A stretch of DNA of 64,000 nt, taken from Portulaca oleracea. Its lineage: Eukaryota > Streptophyta > Magnoliopsida > Caryophyllales > Portulacaceae. The position numbers were made by a program, and so were the translations under genes. This document shows, one piece after another, positions 47,562 through 58,014 of the stretch (within the stretch, counting starts at the first letter, position 1; each line of letters starts with the position of its first letter). Below the pieces are notes generated by a model, which worked only from the letters and a program-made list of their open reading frames with translations, was not told where the DNA came from and made no database searches. The stretch spans positions 26,964,094 through 27,028,093 of the forward strand of contig CM055881.1 of the NCBI GenBank assembly GCA_029582165.1, written 5' to 3'.

Positions 47562-48664
47562 ATGGCCAACCATTTAAGGGAGTTTGATTTGAACATAAAA
47601 ACAAATGTAACTGAGTTGCCAGACTTGAACGAGGTGTTGAATTTGCCGGTTGAACCATACTTGAATATGGCAGTTGATGAGGGGCAAGAAGTAGATGAGG
47701 AGCAAGATGCTAATTTTATTCTTCCAGATTTGAACTATGAGCCATCTAATGTTCAAGGTACTGACGGGGAGCAAGATGTTGATTTTACGCTGCGAGAAGA
47801 CAAAGTGGTGGACGAGCACCAAGAAGAAGACTTGAACCCAGGTTAGTGACATATTGTTCTGCTAATCAAGTTTGAGTCTATTATATTCATCTCCCCTGAA
47901 TTGGAAAATATTATTGTTTCAATGAGCTTGCTTGTTGTGGTTTAATCAAGTGCTCCTTGCTGTCTAATATATTCATCTCCCCTGAATTGGAAATTATGAG
48001 TGTAATTTGCTTTGTTGTGGGTATTGGTTGAGTATTAATCACTCTATAGCTTCTAGTTGTGGCTTAAGGCATGATATGATATTAACCAAGCAGAACTTAT
48101 CTTCGCCCTTACTGTCAAAATAAAAAAGTAGAAATTCTTTGCCTTTACTGCCAAAATGCACGATTAAATGTGTCCCATAATTCATGTATGTGTTGGTTAA
48201 CTTATGTCTTTGTACTATAATGTGTTACATTTTTTGTTGATTAGATTTGAGGGAAAACAGAAACTTGACCAAAGAAGAACGTATTGCTATGTTCCAGACA
48301 ATGTTGTCAATGCCTTCGATTGGATGAGTAACCATGACAATGAAAAAGGATATTGCTAATTAGTTCGGCTTTTCCTATAAAACTATAGATTATATTTGGA
48401 AGCTAGGATAGAGTGGTGATGTACGTCATTGTAGGAGAAACTGTGGCCAGAAGAGGGTTCAAATCAATTTGGAACAAGTGCGCTAGATTCTATTTATACA
48501 TCGCACAACTATTCGGTCCTCGACGTCCTCTATGAACATTAGCAAGAGTGTTGTGGGTAGATAAGCTTGGTCGGGAGAGATACGGCGCCATATAAATACT
48601 GAAAAGCCTCACCTAAAGGAGGAAAATGAAAAGGCCCATCTATAATTTTGTTTGAGTATGATTA
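47562..48664 (+). pseudogene. Plant mariner-like transposase, N-terminal fragment with one intron
   Basis: Exon 1 (47562-47841) encodes an acidic N-terminus with repeated DLN motifs. A GT donor at 47842 and an AG acceptor at 48243 join it in frame to exon 2, which reads DLRENRNLTKEERIAMFQTML, GFSYKTIDYIWKL, RNCGQKRVQINLEQVR, TTIRSSTSSMNIS and HLKEENEKAHL. This is the DUF7769/helix-turn-helix start of plant mariner-like transposases. Stops occur in exon 2, and the DDD catalytic domain is lost where LTR sequence begins near 48665. One 5' intron is usual for the family. Confidence 0.75.
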
Positions 48665-48805
48665 GACCATCTCTCCCGATCGAAGACTCGAACAAACTTG
48701 CAAATGCTGTAGAGGGTACCCATCCAAGTCTTCACCCAATGTTCTTCCAAGGGGACCAGGAAGCCCACATCAATGTTGAGGAGAGCTTGGGAGGGGACCA
48801 GATCA
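48665..48805 (-). repeat. Truncated 3' LTR of gypsy D
   Basis: The minus strand starts TGATCTGGTCCCCTCC at 48805 after a purine-rich AAGAAGGAGAGAA tract and matches 59128-59262 with scattered differences. It is lost at about 48665, where mariner sequence takes over. Confidence 0.65.
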
Positions 48806-48839
48806 TTCTCTCCTTCTTGAGAAGGTACTTGCCCTCAAG

Positions 48840-49829
48840 TCAGCAACATCCTCTTCCTCCAGGTGTAAGGTCTCCTACATTGAAGGTAGAGGAGATACCA
48901 CCCATATCATCCGGTAATTCAAGTTTGTAGGCGATCTCATTAATCTTGGCCACGACCTTGAAGGGACCCTCACTCCTTGACATTAGCTTGTTTCTCCTCT
49001 TCGAAGGGAACCTTTCTTTTTGGATGTGGAGCCACACAAGATCCCCCCGGTTTGAAGGAGAAAGCCTTGCGATGCCTGTTGAAACGAGCCTTGTAGAGCT
49101 CTTTTACCTTCTCAATGCGTGCCTTCATCATCTGGTGGAGCTTCCTCATCTTTCTTCCATTAACTTCTGCTTCGACACTCACATATGCCTCAATGGGGAG
49201 TTGGACGAGGTCAATGGGAGCAATAAGGTTCACCCCATACAAGGCTTCAAAGGGAGACACCCCGGTGGCATGGGGTGGAGCCTTGTTGTCAGCAAACTTG
49301 ACCAACGGGAGCCTCAAGTCCAACTCTCGAACATTAGATTCGATGACACTCCTCAACAAGTTCCCTACCATCCGTTGACCACCTCGGTTTGGCCATCCGT
49401 TTGGGGGTGGTAAGCGGTGCTAAAGAGTAGCTTCGTGCCCATAAGCTTCCATAAAACCCGCCATGACCCACAAACTTTGAGATTCGATCTAAGACAATGC
49501 TTCGGAGGATGCCATGATGGCGCACAACCTCCCGAAAATAGAGGTGAGTAACATGATCGACATCGTGAACATCATGAGCAACATGATCGGTGCTAAAGAC
49601 AATGCTTCGGGGGGGGGGGGAGTATACAAGCCTCGATGGAATTAAATTTTGGCTTGATGACACGCCGCACACCGGGGCACCACATCATGAACATCCCCGG
49701 CCATACGAGCCAATAAAAATGCTCTTTAAAGATGTCCACCGCCTTGTTCATGCCAAAATGACCCACCAAACCACCGTCGTGCACTTCTTTCACAAGAAAT
49801 TTCCTTATAGAACTCTTGGGCACACACAA
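48840..49829 (-). pseudogene. Gypsy D integrase
   Basis: Overlapping minus frames give the zinc-binding start (FLVKEVHDGGLVGHFG), core blocks ([30 protein letters not shown]), then PFEALYGVNLIAPIDLVQLP and the C-terminal GPFKVVAKINEIAYKLELPD. Frameshifts separate them. No chromodomain is visible after the stop. Confidence 0.8.
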
Positions 49830-49960
49830 TTTGTTTCCATCAAAAAGAAACCTTCATGCATAATATAAGTGGATTTAGGAGGAATCTCACCAAAAAAAGA
49901 AGCAAAGTCCCAACCTTCTTTGTAGTACTCCCGGAGGCAAAAAATACCCAAAACTCTAGC

Positions 49961-50573
49961 CTAGATCAACGATAACAAGGCATGTCTCCTAGGTAAGGCA
50001 TCAGCCACCACATCAGAGCTCCCCTTCTTATATTTTGCCACGAAGTTGAAGGATTGGAGGAACTCTACCCACTTTCCATGTCTTGCACTCAACTTGTGTT
50101 GCTCACTCATGTACTTCAATGCCTCGTGGTCCGAGTGTACTACAAACTCCTTGGGTCTCAAATAGTGAGACCAATGATCAAGGGTGTACACCATAGCATA
50201 GAACTCCTTGTCATAAGTACTATAGTTGAGTCAGGACCCATTAAGTTTCTCGATAAAGTAAGAAATCAGTCTCATGTCTTGCATTAACACCACCCTGATG
50301 CCAATGTTGCTAGCATCGCATTTAACCTCAAAAAAGTTGATCAAAGTTAGGGGCGAGGGGGGGCAATACCGGAGTGATAGATAGCTTCTCCTTGAGGGCC
50401 TAAAAGGCCACTTGACCCTTGGGATTCCAACCGAAGACTCCCTTCTTCATGCATTCCGTGATGGGGGCCGTCAAGGTGGAGAAGTTCCGAATGAAGCGAC
50501 GGTAGAAAGAGGAAAGCCCATGAAAGCTTCGAACCTCGGTAAGTGTAGTTGGTGATGGCCGTGACCAAATTGC
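49961..50573 (-). pseudogene. Gypsy D RT end and RNase H
   Basis: Continues after the nested element with [42 protein letters not shown], the block [31 protein letters not shown] and VVADAL. Several stops. Confidence 0.8.
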
Positions 50574-50577
50574 CTCT

Positions 50578-51680
50578 TGAACCGTGTGGGGTTCGGGTCC
50601 GACCCACCAAAACCGGGCTCGTGGATGATGGCAAGAAGGAAGAAATCCCGACCCGGCATTTCCACACTAAAACCGATCACCCTTGCATTTTTAAGAACCG
50701 TTACACCTTTTCAAGGGGTGGGTTGATGAGTATCGAGCTAGTGTGGTTGAGACGAGCCATCCGTTGGCGGATCATGGGAAGGCTCGGATTTGTTCCACCA
50801 ACTCCGGGAACCAAGGGATCGGGCTGGCCGCCCGGGGGTAAAGATTGTCAAGGTTCGGAATTGCCCCAGCTCATTAAAACTCACGGAAGAAGCTACGCCG
50901 GCAAACAGTAGCATGGCTCGACCGAGTCAGCTAGGACACGCCCGAGAAAGCGTGCTGTCCAGGGCGTCACGCCCGCCACTCGAAACATCGCACCCGCGAC
51001 CTCCGATTTGGCCCAGCCAGGAAGTGGAGTAGCTTATGGTCACGCCCGAGTCACGGCCTGTCACGCCCGTGACAGATGGATGTCGCGCCCGCGACCCCTG
51101 TTGGCCAGCGACAGATCATGGCGGACAGTGGGCTGTCACGCCCGCTTAGCGACTCGCCCGAGTCACCCCCTACAATGCGCGTGTTATTTCGTTAATTTTG
51201 TTCTGTTTTTAACCTAAATTCCTGTTTAGTATAAATAGCTTGTTTAGCACACTTTTCTAGGCAACTTTTAATGATTATGAACATGCTATTGCATTGGTTA
51301 GGGTTTCCCTAAGTTTTGTCCCAAAATCTAGATTACTTTATCCAATCTTTTGGTGGTGTTCCTAGTCATTCCTTTATTGATCATTTGGTGGATGTTTCCT
51401 TTATGATGGCCATGGGGGGGTGTTAGGCTTTGGTGGTGGACTACCTTTATCCAAGGTCATATTCAATCCCATTTGGTGTTCAAGATTATTGATATTGGTT
51501 GATTTTGGTTATTATTCTTGTTATTATTCAAGTTCAAGGTTATGGATGAGAAGTTCAAGCATGGGTGATTGAGATGTTCATCTTTCTCCCCTTATTCTAT
51601 TGTTCATGGATTTCTCTCCTCTCTTCTACAACAATAACTCAAGCTAAAGTCATCAATTTCTCCCACTGCGCCACGCTCCA
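50578..51680 (+). repeat. 5' LTR of the gag-protease element
   Basis: Starts TGAACCGTGTGGGG, ends CCACGCTCCA. A GC-rich cluster of TCACGCCCG-type repeats (about 51035-51165) precedes a TATAAATA box at 51230-51237. Confidence 0.92.
51230..51237 (+). promoter_or_regulatory. TATA box of the gag-protease element LTR
   Basis: TATAAATA followed by GCTTGTT, conserved in the other LTR at 54699-54706; the probable start of genomic RNA lies about 30 bp downstream. Confidence 0.65.
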
Positions 51681-51682
51681 GT

Positions 51683-51694
51683 TGGTATCAGAGC
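51683..51694 (+). other. Primer-binding site (initiator Met-tRNA)
   Basis: TGGTATCAGAGC two bases after the LTR end CCA, the usual plant PBS. Confidence 0.88.
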
Positions 51695-52029
51695 TCAAGG
51701 TTATTCATCTAGCTTGAGTTTTTCCATTGTTCTTGCTAGTTTGTTCTCTATTATTGGATTTTGGTATTTTGATTGAATATTGGTGTTCCCCATCCCTTGT
51801 GCCTCCAATGTGTTGGAGAAATTGTTATTGTTATTGTGTTTATTGATTTTGATGCATATTGGAGCTTTGAGGAAGAGTTGGAAAATTTGTGCCCGCAAGG
51901 TGTTCGATAAAATGCCCAAGAGAGAAAAACACAAAGAACCCTTAGCCAAACACAAGCCAACTACAAGAAAACCCCCAAACTCCACAAAACATCCCCAAAC
52001 ACATACCGTCCTTCACCTTTTCCCTCGTT

Positions 52030-54303
52030 ATGGATGGAGAAATTAACTCCGAACAAGAGGAATCAAGCCCTCGGAGTAGCTCTCACATTCGGGCTCTCGA
52101 GAATCGACTCACCACCGCTTTCAACAATTGGTTCTCCACCCTCGAGCGCAACATGGAAGCACTTATGGCGCGCTTTGACAACCTCGCTCTAGAGCATTAA
52201 GCTCCACCCCGGGTTGAACGTCCGAGGCGTGCACCAAGCCCTATCCATCCTCCTCCCAACTTAGAGTCGAGTGACGATGCTAAAGGCTCTCCTCGACGTC
52301 GAATTCGTCGGAACGTGCATGATCAACCCCCTCGTGACGATTTCCAAGATGTCAAGATTGATATCCCCGAATTCAATGGTGCCAATGATCCGGATGAATA
52401 CGTCGAATGGGTTCAATTAATGGATAGGATCTTCGAGACCAAGGAGTATGATGATGAGAAAGCTTATAAAGTCACGAGCTTGAAACTCATCAAGGCCGCC
52501 TCGCTTTGGTTTGAGAATATGAAGGTACAACGGATTCGTGAAGGAAAGGCAAGGATTTCTACTTGCACACGGCTCAAACAAGTGATGAATCACCGTTTCT
52601 TGCCCCAAACTTACAAGCAAGACGTTCTACGAAGGCTATATGCTCTTACCCAAGGCAAACGATCCGTCGGTGATTACATCTCGGAATTCGAGCAACTTCT
52701 CATTAAAAGTGGCCTTCAAGAACCGGAAGAGCAAACGATGATGCGATTTTTGAATGGGTTAGATCCTTCGGTTGCCAAGAATGTTGAGGTTCAACCCTAC
52801 TATTCGATGGACGATTTGTGCAGTTTGGATCTCCGAGTTGAGCAAAGAAGAATGGAAAGGTCCAACACCAAACCCTTGTCTAGACCCGTCTACTCACCAT
52901 CTAGTCGACCTCCTCCGAATTCAAACACTCCGAAGTCTAGCGAGACACCCAAGTCCACATCGGTACCAAGACATGACAAAGGAAAGGGACTTGCTACGGT
53001 GACTTCAACAGAACCTCCTTGACGGATGGAAGGCCGGAAGTGCTTTAAGTGTCTTGGTTATGGCCATTTTCAAGTCGATTGTCCAAATCGCCGGACTTTG
53101 ACACTCCAAGAGGTCCATGACATAAATGTTGAGCTTCGAAAGGCTCAAGAAGAACCCAGAGTATTGGTTGAAGATGCGGAAACTAGTGATGAGGAGGATG
53201 CCACCGCCATACCCCCCATGCGTGGAGGCGCACTTGTTGTGAGGAGAGCTTTGCATACCCATGAGACTCTTCTCGGCAAGGCCCAAAAGGAAATGTTGTT
53301 CCAGACGCGGTGCTTCGTACGTGGAAAAGTGTGCACTCTTGTCATTGAGGGAGGGAGTTGCACGAATGTCGCGTCTACCACTATGGTCGAGAAGCTTGGC
53401 TTGCCTCTACTACCGCACCCTCGACCCTATTCACTCCATTGGCTCAACGATCACAACGGCATCAAGGTAACTAAGCAAGTCTTAGTGAAATTTTCTTTCG
53501 GATTTAACTACGATGATTCCCTTGTTTGTGATGTTGTCCCTATGAGCACTTGTCACATTTTATTGGGTCGACCATGGCAATACGACAAGAAAACGGTGCA
53601 CAATGGGTTGGACAATACTTACACATTCACCCATAAAGGAAAGAAGATCAAACTGCTTCCTATCTCTTTCCAAGAACCCAAAACTTCAAAAGCCGGGATG
53701 GGTAGTGAGTTGAGGAACCTTCTCATGATGAGCGAAACACGGGATGAGTTTGCTCTTTGCCAGGACGAGCTACCACTTGCTTTGTCTTTGCCTTGTAGCA
53801 AGCCTAACGAGGTTGAGAGTTCCCAAGCACCACATATATTTCCCCTACTGCCCCTTGACCCCTCACCTCCACAAAAAAAGCCTCCTTCTACTTTCTTGCA
53901 TATGGACGATAGGTACATTGTGGGATTTGAAGATTGTGGGATATTTAGTTTGATTGCTCGTGGAATTTGGGATGATCGAAGTTTACCGGAGTCAACTGAA
54001 GGGAAGTGTCCTAGTTTTAACCCCCAAGAGTTGAAGGAAACTCTTTTTCAAGAAGGGAAGCATGAACCGTGTCGGGTTCGGGTCCGACCCACCAAAACCG
54101 AGCTCGTGGATGATGGCAAGAAGGAAGAAATCCCGACCTGGCATTTCCACACTAAAACCGATCACCCTTGCATTTTCAAGAACCGTTACACCTTTTCAAG
54201 GGGTGGGTTGATGAGTATCGGGCTAGTGTGGTTGAGACGAGCCATCCGTTGGCGGATCATGGGAAGGCTCGGGTTTGTTCCACCAACTCTGGGAACCAAG
54301 TGA
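52030..54303 (+). pseudogene. Gag-protease polyprotein of the non-autonomous element
   Basis: One frame from the ATG at 52030 to a stop at 54301 in the 3' LTR, broken only by TAA at 52198 and TGA at 53020. Domains: N-terminal coil-like region with LENRLTTAFNNWFSTLERN; gag capsid (IDIPEFNGANDPDEYVEWV, FLPQTYKQDVLRRL, KRSVGDYISEFEQLL); knuckle CFKCLGYGHFQVDC (about 53041); then a retropepsin-like fold with VIEGGSCTNVAS, where the catalytic Asp is Glu, and CHILLGRPWQ. About 130 unrecognised residues and 80 LTR-encoded residues follow. Gag would form particles; reverse transcription must come from another element. Confidence 0.85.
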
Positions 54304-55147
54304 TCGGGCTGGCTGCCCGGGGGTAAAGATTGTTGAGGTTCGAAAATGCCCCAGCTCATTAAAACTCACGGACGAAGCTGTGCCGGCAAACAGCAGCATG
54401 GCTCGACCGAGTTAGCCAGGACACGCCCGAGAAAGCCCGCCACCCGAAACATCGCGCCCGCGACCATCGATTTGGCCCAGTTAGGAAGTGGAGCAGTTTA
54501 TGGTCACGCCCGAGTCACGGCCTGTCACGCCCGTGACAGATGGATGTCGCGCCCGCGACCGCTATTGGCCAGCAACGCATCATGGCGGAAAGTGGGCTGT
54601 CACGCCCGCGACGCTCAGCGACTCGCCCGAGTCACCCCCTGCGACGTGCGTGTTATTTCGTAAATTTTGTTATGTTTTTAACCTAAATTCTTGTTTAGTA
54701 TAAATAGCTTGTTTAACAAACTTTTCTAAGCAGCTTTTGATGATTATGAACATGTTATTGCATTGGTTAGGGTTTCCCTAAGTTTTCTCCCAAAATCTAG
54801 ATTACTTTATCCAATCTTTTAGTGGTGTTTCTAGTCATTCCTTTATTGATCATTTGGTGGATGTTTCCTTTATGATGGTCATGGTGGGGTGTTAGGCTTT
54901 GGTGGTGGACTACCTTTATCCAAGGTCATATCCAATCCCATTTGGTGTTCAAGGTTATTGATATTGGTTGATTTTGGTTATTATTCTTGTTATTATTCAA
55001 GTTCAAGGCTATGGATGAGAAGTTCAAGCATGGGTGATTGAGATGTTCATCTTTCTCCCCTTATTATTGTTCATGGATTTTTCTCCTCTCTTCTACAACA
55101 ATAACTCAAGCTAAAGTCATCAATTTCTGCCACCGCGCCACGCTCCA
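54063..55147 (+). repeat. 3' LTR of the gag-protease element
   Basis: Matches the 5' LTR apart from small indels and substitutions (one 18-bp net length difference), so the insertion is not brand new. TATAAATA box at 54699-54706. Confidence 0.92.
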
Positions 55148-55152
55148 CCTCT

Positions 55153-55820
55153 ACCTTTGCTTCATACATGGACATGTCGTCCTTGGAAACAACATACTCA
55201 AGGAAAGTGACCCTCAAGGTGAAAAACTCACACTTCTCCAATTTCCTATAAAGCTTTTGTTCTCGAAGCGCCTTGACACTTCACTAAGATGTTGAACATG
55301 ATCCACATTCTTTAAGTACACCAATATGTCATCAATATACACAACCACAAATTTTTCAGTGAAGGGTCGGAGTATTTCATTCATCCATCGCATGAAGTAC
55401 TTGGGGCATTAGAAAGCCCAAATGGCATCACGAGCCATTCATAGAGCCCTCCCTTGGTCTTGAAATCCGTCTTCCATTCATCCCTTCCTTCATCTGGATT
55501 TGGTGATAACCGCTAGCTTCGAAGATTGATCTTGGAGAACATCAAAGAGTCGTTGAGCTCATCCATGAGATCACAAGCCGAAGAATGGGATAGCGGTATT
55601 TGATGGAGATATTGTTTATGGCCGAGCTATTAATACACATGCAGTATGTCTCATCTTTCTTGGGGATGAATACGGTCGGTATGGAGCACGGGCTCATGCT
55701 CTCACGCACATAACCACGGGCCACTAACTTCTCAACTTGTCGTTGTATCTCCTTTTTTCCCTCGAGGTTGCAACGATATGTCGGCTTGTTGGGAAGAACC
55801 AAACCCAGTCTCAAGTCTTT
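55153..55820 (-). pseudogene. Gypsy D reverse transcriptase, upstream part
   Basis: Reads KKEIQRQVEKLVARGYVRES, PTVFIPKKDETY, NNISIKYRYPI, then [17 protein letters not shown] and the catalytic YIDDILVY near 55330, ending at the nested insertion. Shifts and stops throughout. Confidence 0.8.
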
Positions 55821-56162
55821 TTGGTGCCCGATGCCCCAAATTGGTGGAATGTCGGGAGGAAGATCCTCGGGAAAGACAACGGGTTATTGAGAGAAGAGGG
55901 GTTTAATTTGTGGAGTTGTGCGTGTCACTACCTCACCTTCATTACCTTAAGGCAAGAGAAAAGCTAGAACTTGCTTGCCCTTGCTGAAAGCCCACTCATC
56001 CTGTGTTTCACTCACGAGTGGTTTCTCTTCTTACTTCTCGCTGGTGTATTTTTATTTTCTTTTATGGAGTTGGGTATGGGAAAGGGGTTTGAGCACAATC
56101 CGCTTCTTGTTAACAAGAAAAGAGTAAGTGGTCTTGGTCCTATCATGAACCAATTTTCGATC

Positions 56163-56414
56163 CTATTGCCATGGGCAGCCCAATAAAAGGTAACAAACAT
56201 CCATTGGTACCACATCACATAAAACAACATCATGGTAAGTACCAATAGAAAATGAAATATTAACTTGTTGGATTACCTTTATCTTGCCGGAATAATTCAA
56301 CCATTTGAAAGTATAGGAACGAGGATGGGCAATCCTAGAAAGGTGAAGCTTCTCAATTATAGCGGTGGAAGCCACATTGGTGCAAATCCCGCTATCAACA
56401 ATCATGCTACACAC
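56163..56414 (-). pseudogene. Gypsy D aspartic protease
   Basis: The 83-codon frame with active-site MIVDSGICTNVAST and CDVVPMDVCYLLLGCPWQ, homologous to the protease of the nested element but with the catalytic DSG kept. Confidence 0.8.
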
Positions 56415-56834
56415 CCGATCTTGGGTTGTGCACTAGGTTTGGAAGATCAACTCCCGTTGGTTCTCTCTTAGGGCACCTCTTCAAGGTGTAGGGTCCGCCT
56501 GACAACAAGAAGATGTTCCATATCCAGGCCGGAATTCACTTCCTCTTCCTCGTTTTCAACCCGGATTTCTTCATCTTCTTGCACCACATCTACTTCTTCT
56601 CAATCTCTTCAATTTCCTCAATTTCTTGTATGACCATAACCCTCTTGGTAGAGAGATCCGATTGAAATTTCCCATAACCATGGAACTTAATGAATTTCCT
56701 CCCTTCAAGCCTCTTAGAGGGCTCTTTTGGAGTCGTCAATGTTGGTAGGGGAGGCCTAGGGAATTTCAGAGGTGGATGAGGGTTCTTAGCCAAGGATGAG
56801 TTGCCTTTGGCATAAGATCCACTCTTCTCAAATG

Positions 56835-57836
56835 TTATACAACACTCCTCTTCTCCTCAATGAGGGTAGCAAGCTTATAGAGATCATCGATGGAGGCATA
56901 TTCATAGAGTTTCACCTTTGATGCAATTTTGTAATCGAGGCCGTTGAGGAACCTTGCCATCATTTGCTCCGTTGTCTCATTCACATCACAATGTATCATA
57001 ACCAACTCAAACTCACGTATATACTCTCCAACACTCTTGGGGCCTTGCTTCATGGAGAACTTGTTATATAGATCTTGCTTATAGTTGGTGGGTACAAACC
57101 TCTTCATCAAGTACTTCTTGAGTTTTGGCTAAGTTTAGATTTTTGATTTTTGCTCCTTCGCCCCTTGTTTCTTCAAGTTCTCTAGCCAAAGGGAGGCATA
57201 CTTAGTAAGTTGGAGGGTAGTCACCTTGTATTGATTCCTCCCATCATACTCCTTGAGTTCAAATATTTTCTCCATAGCATTCACCCAATCAAGGAACTTA
57301 TCGGGGTTGGAGCTGCCATCAAAGGTAGCAGGATCTACTTAGAGGTCGCCCAAATCGTCTCGGGGTCTACGAATACAAGGACCATCATGGCAGGAAGCAT
57401 CATCCGACTCCTCACTCAACTCTTCCTCTTCAGGTTCATGACGACTGCAGGGTTGGATGGTAGAAGGAGGATCAGTGACTCGAAGGGGTTTTTGTTGAAG
57501 AGCCCTTGGGGAAGGAACATTGCCACACCTTTGAGGACTGATGTTGACTTCTTGATGTAGGGGTGAGAGATCCACTTCCAACCTAAGGAGCCATTAATGA
57601 TCCTTTTTATCCTCTCTACAAGGTAAAAGTTGAACGTCGCCAAGAGTCCCTTCCAAACTTTGCAATTGGCATTGGATTGCCCCTTGACTATTCACCATTA
57701 ATTGTTACGTATAATCAAACCAATTTTGCATATCAAGAAATCGTTGCATGAGTTGAGTCATTGTAAGCTCGGGTGGGGGCATAGGGTCAGAATGGGGAGA
57801 GTGGAGTCCGTCTCTTTTATTAGATGGCTCGGCCAT
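56835..57836 (-). pseudogene. Gypsy D gag
   Basis: From an ATG at 57836 (MAEPSNKRDG) through stops to DWVNAMEKIFELKEYDG and the 91-codon block 56835-57110 (FVPTNYKQDLYNKF, KSVGEYIREFELVMI, MMARFLNGLD). It is clearly homologous to the gag of the nested element at 52030-53022. A degenerate knuckle follows at 56590-56793 with FIKFHGYGKFQSDL, its cysteines lost. Confidence 0.77.
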
Positions 57837-58014
57837 TTTGTGGAGCTAAAGGGTTATAATGGGCTAAGGAAGAGATGAACAGATGAGGTTTCGAGTTCTT
57901 TGTAGCTATGGAAATTTGTGGGGTTTAGAGAGGCTAATTTTGTGGGGGAAAATGGGGTGTTACCGGTAAGAGGGAATGCAACAAACTAAAACCCAATCAA
58001 GGCACAAACGATAC

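Larger units (their letters stand above)
50578..55147 (+). mobile_element. Non-autonomous gag-protease LTR element (TR-GAG-like), structurally complete
   Basis: 4,570 bp with LTRs 50578-51680 (1,103 bp) and 54063-55147 (1,085 bp), both TG...CA. A perfect CCTCT duplication flanks it (50573-50577 and 55148-55152). The PBS TGGTATCAGAGC is at 51683, and the polypurine tract AAGAAGGGAAGCA precedes the 3' LTR. The interior encodes only gag, one CCHC knuckle, a protease-like region and an unrecognised tail. There is no RT, RNase H or integrase. It is inserted antisense into gypsy D, whose gag and protease are its relatives. Confidence 0.92.

Noticed and set aside
50549..50911. 120-codon plus-strand frame as an independent gene
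   Set aside because: It starts in gypsy D sequence and continues in the 5' LTR of the nested element; only the LTR part is shared with the element polyprotein.
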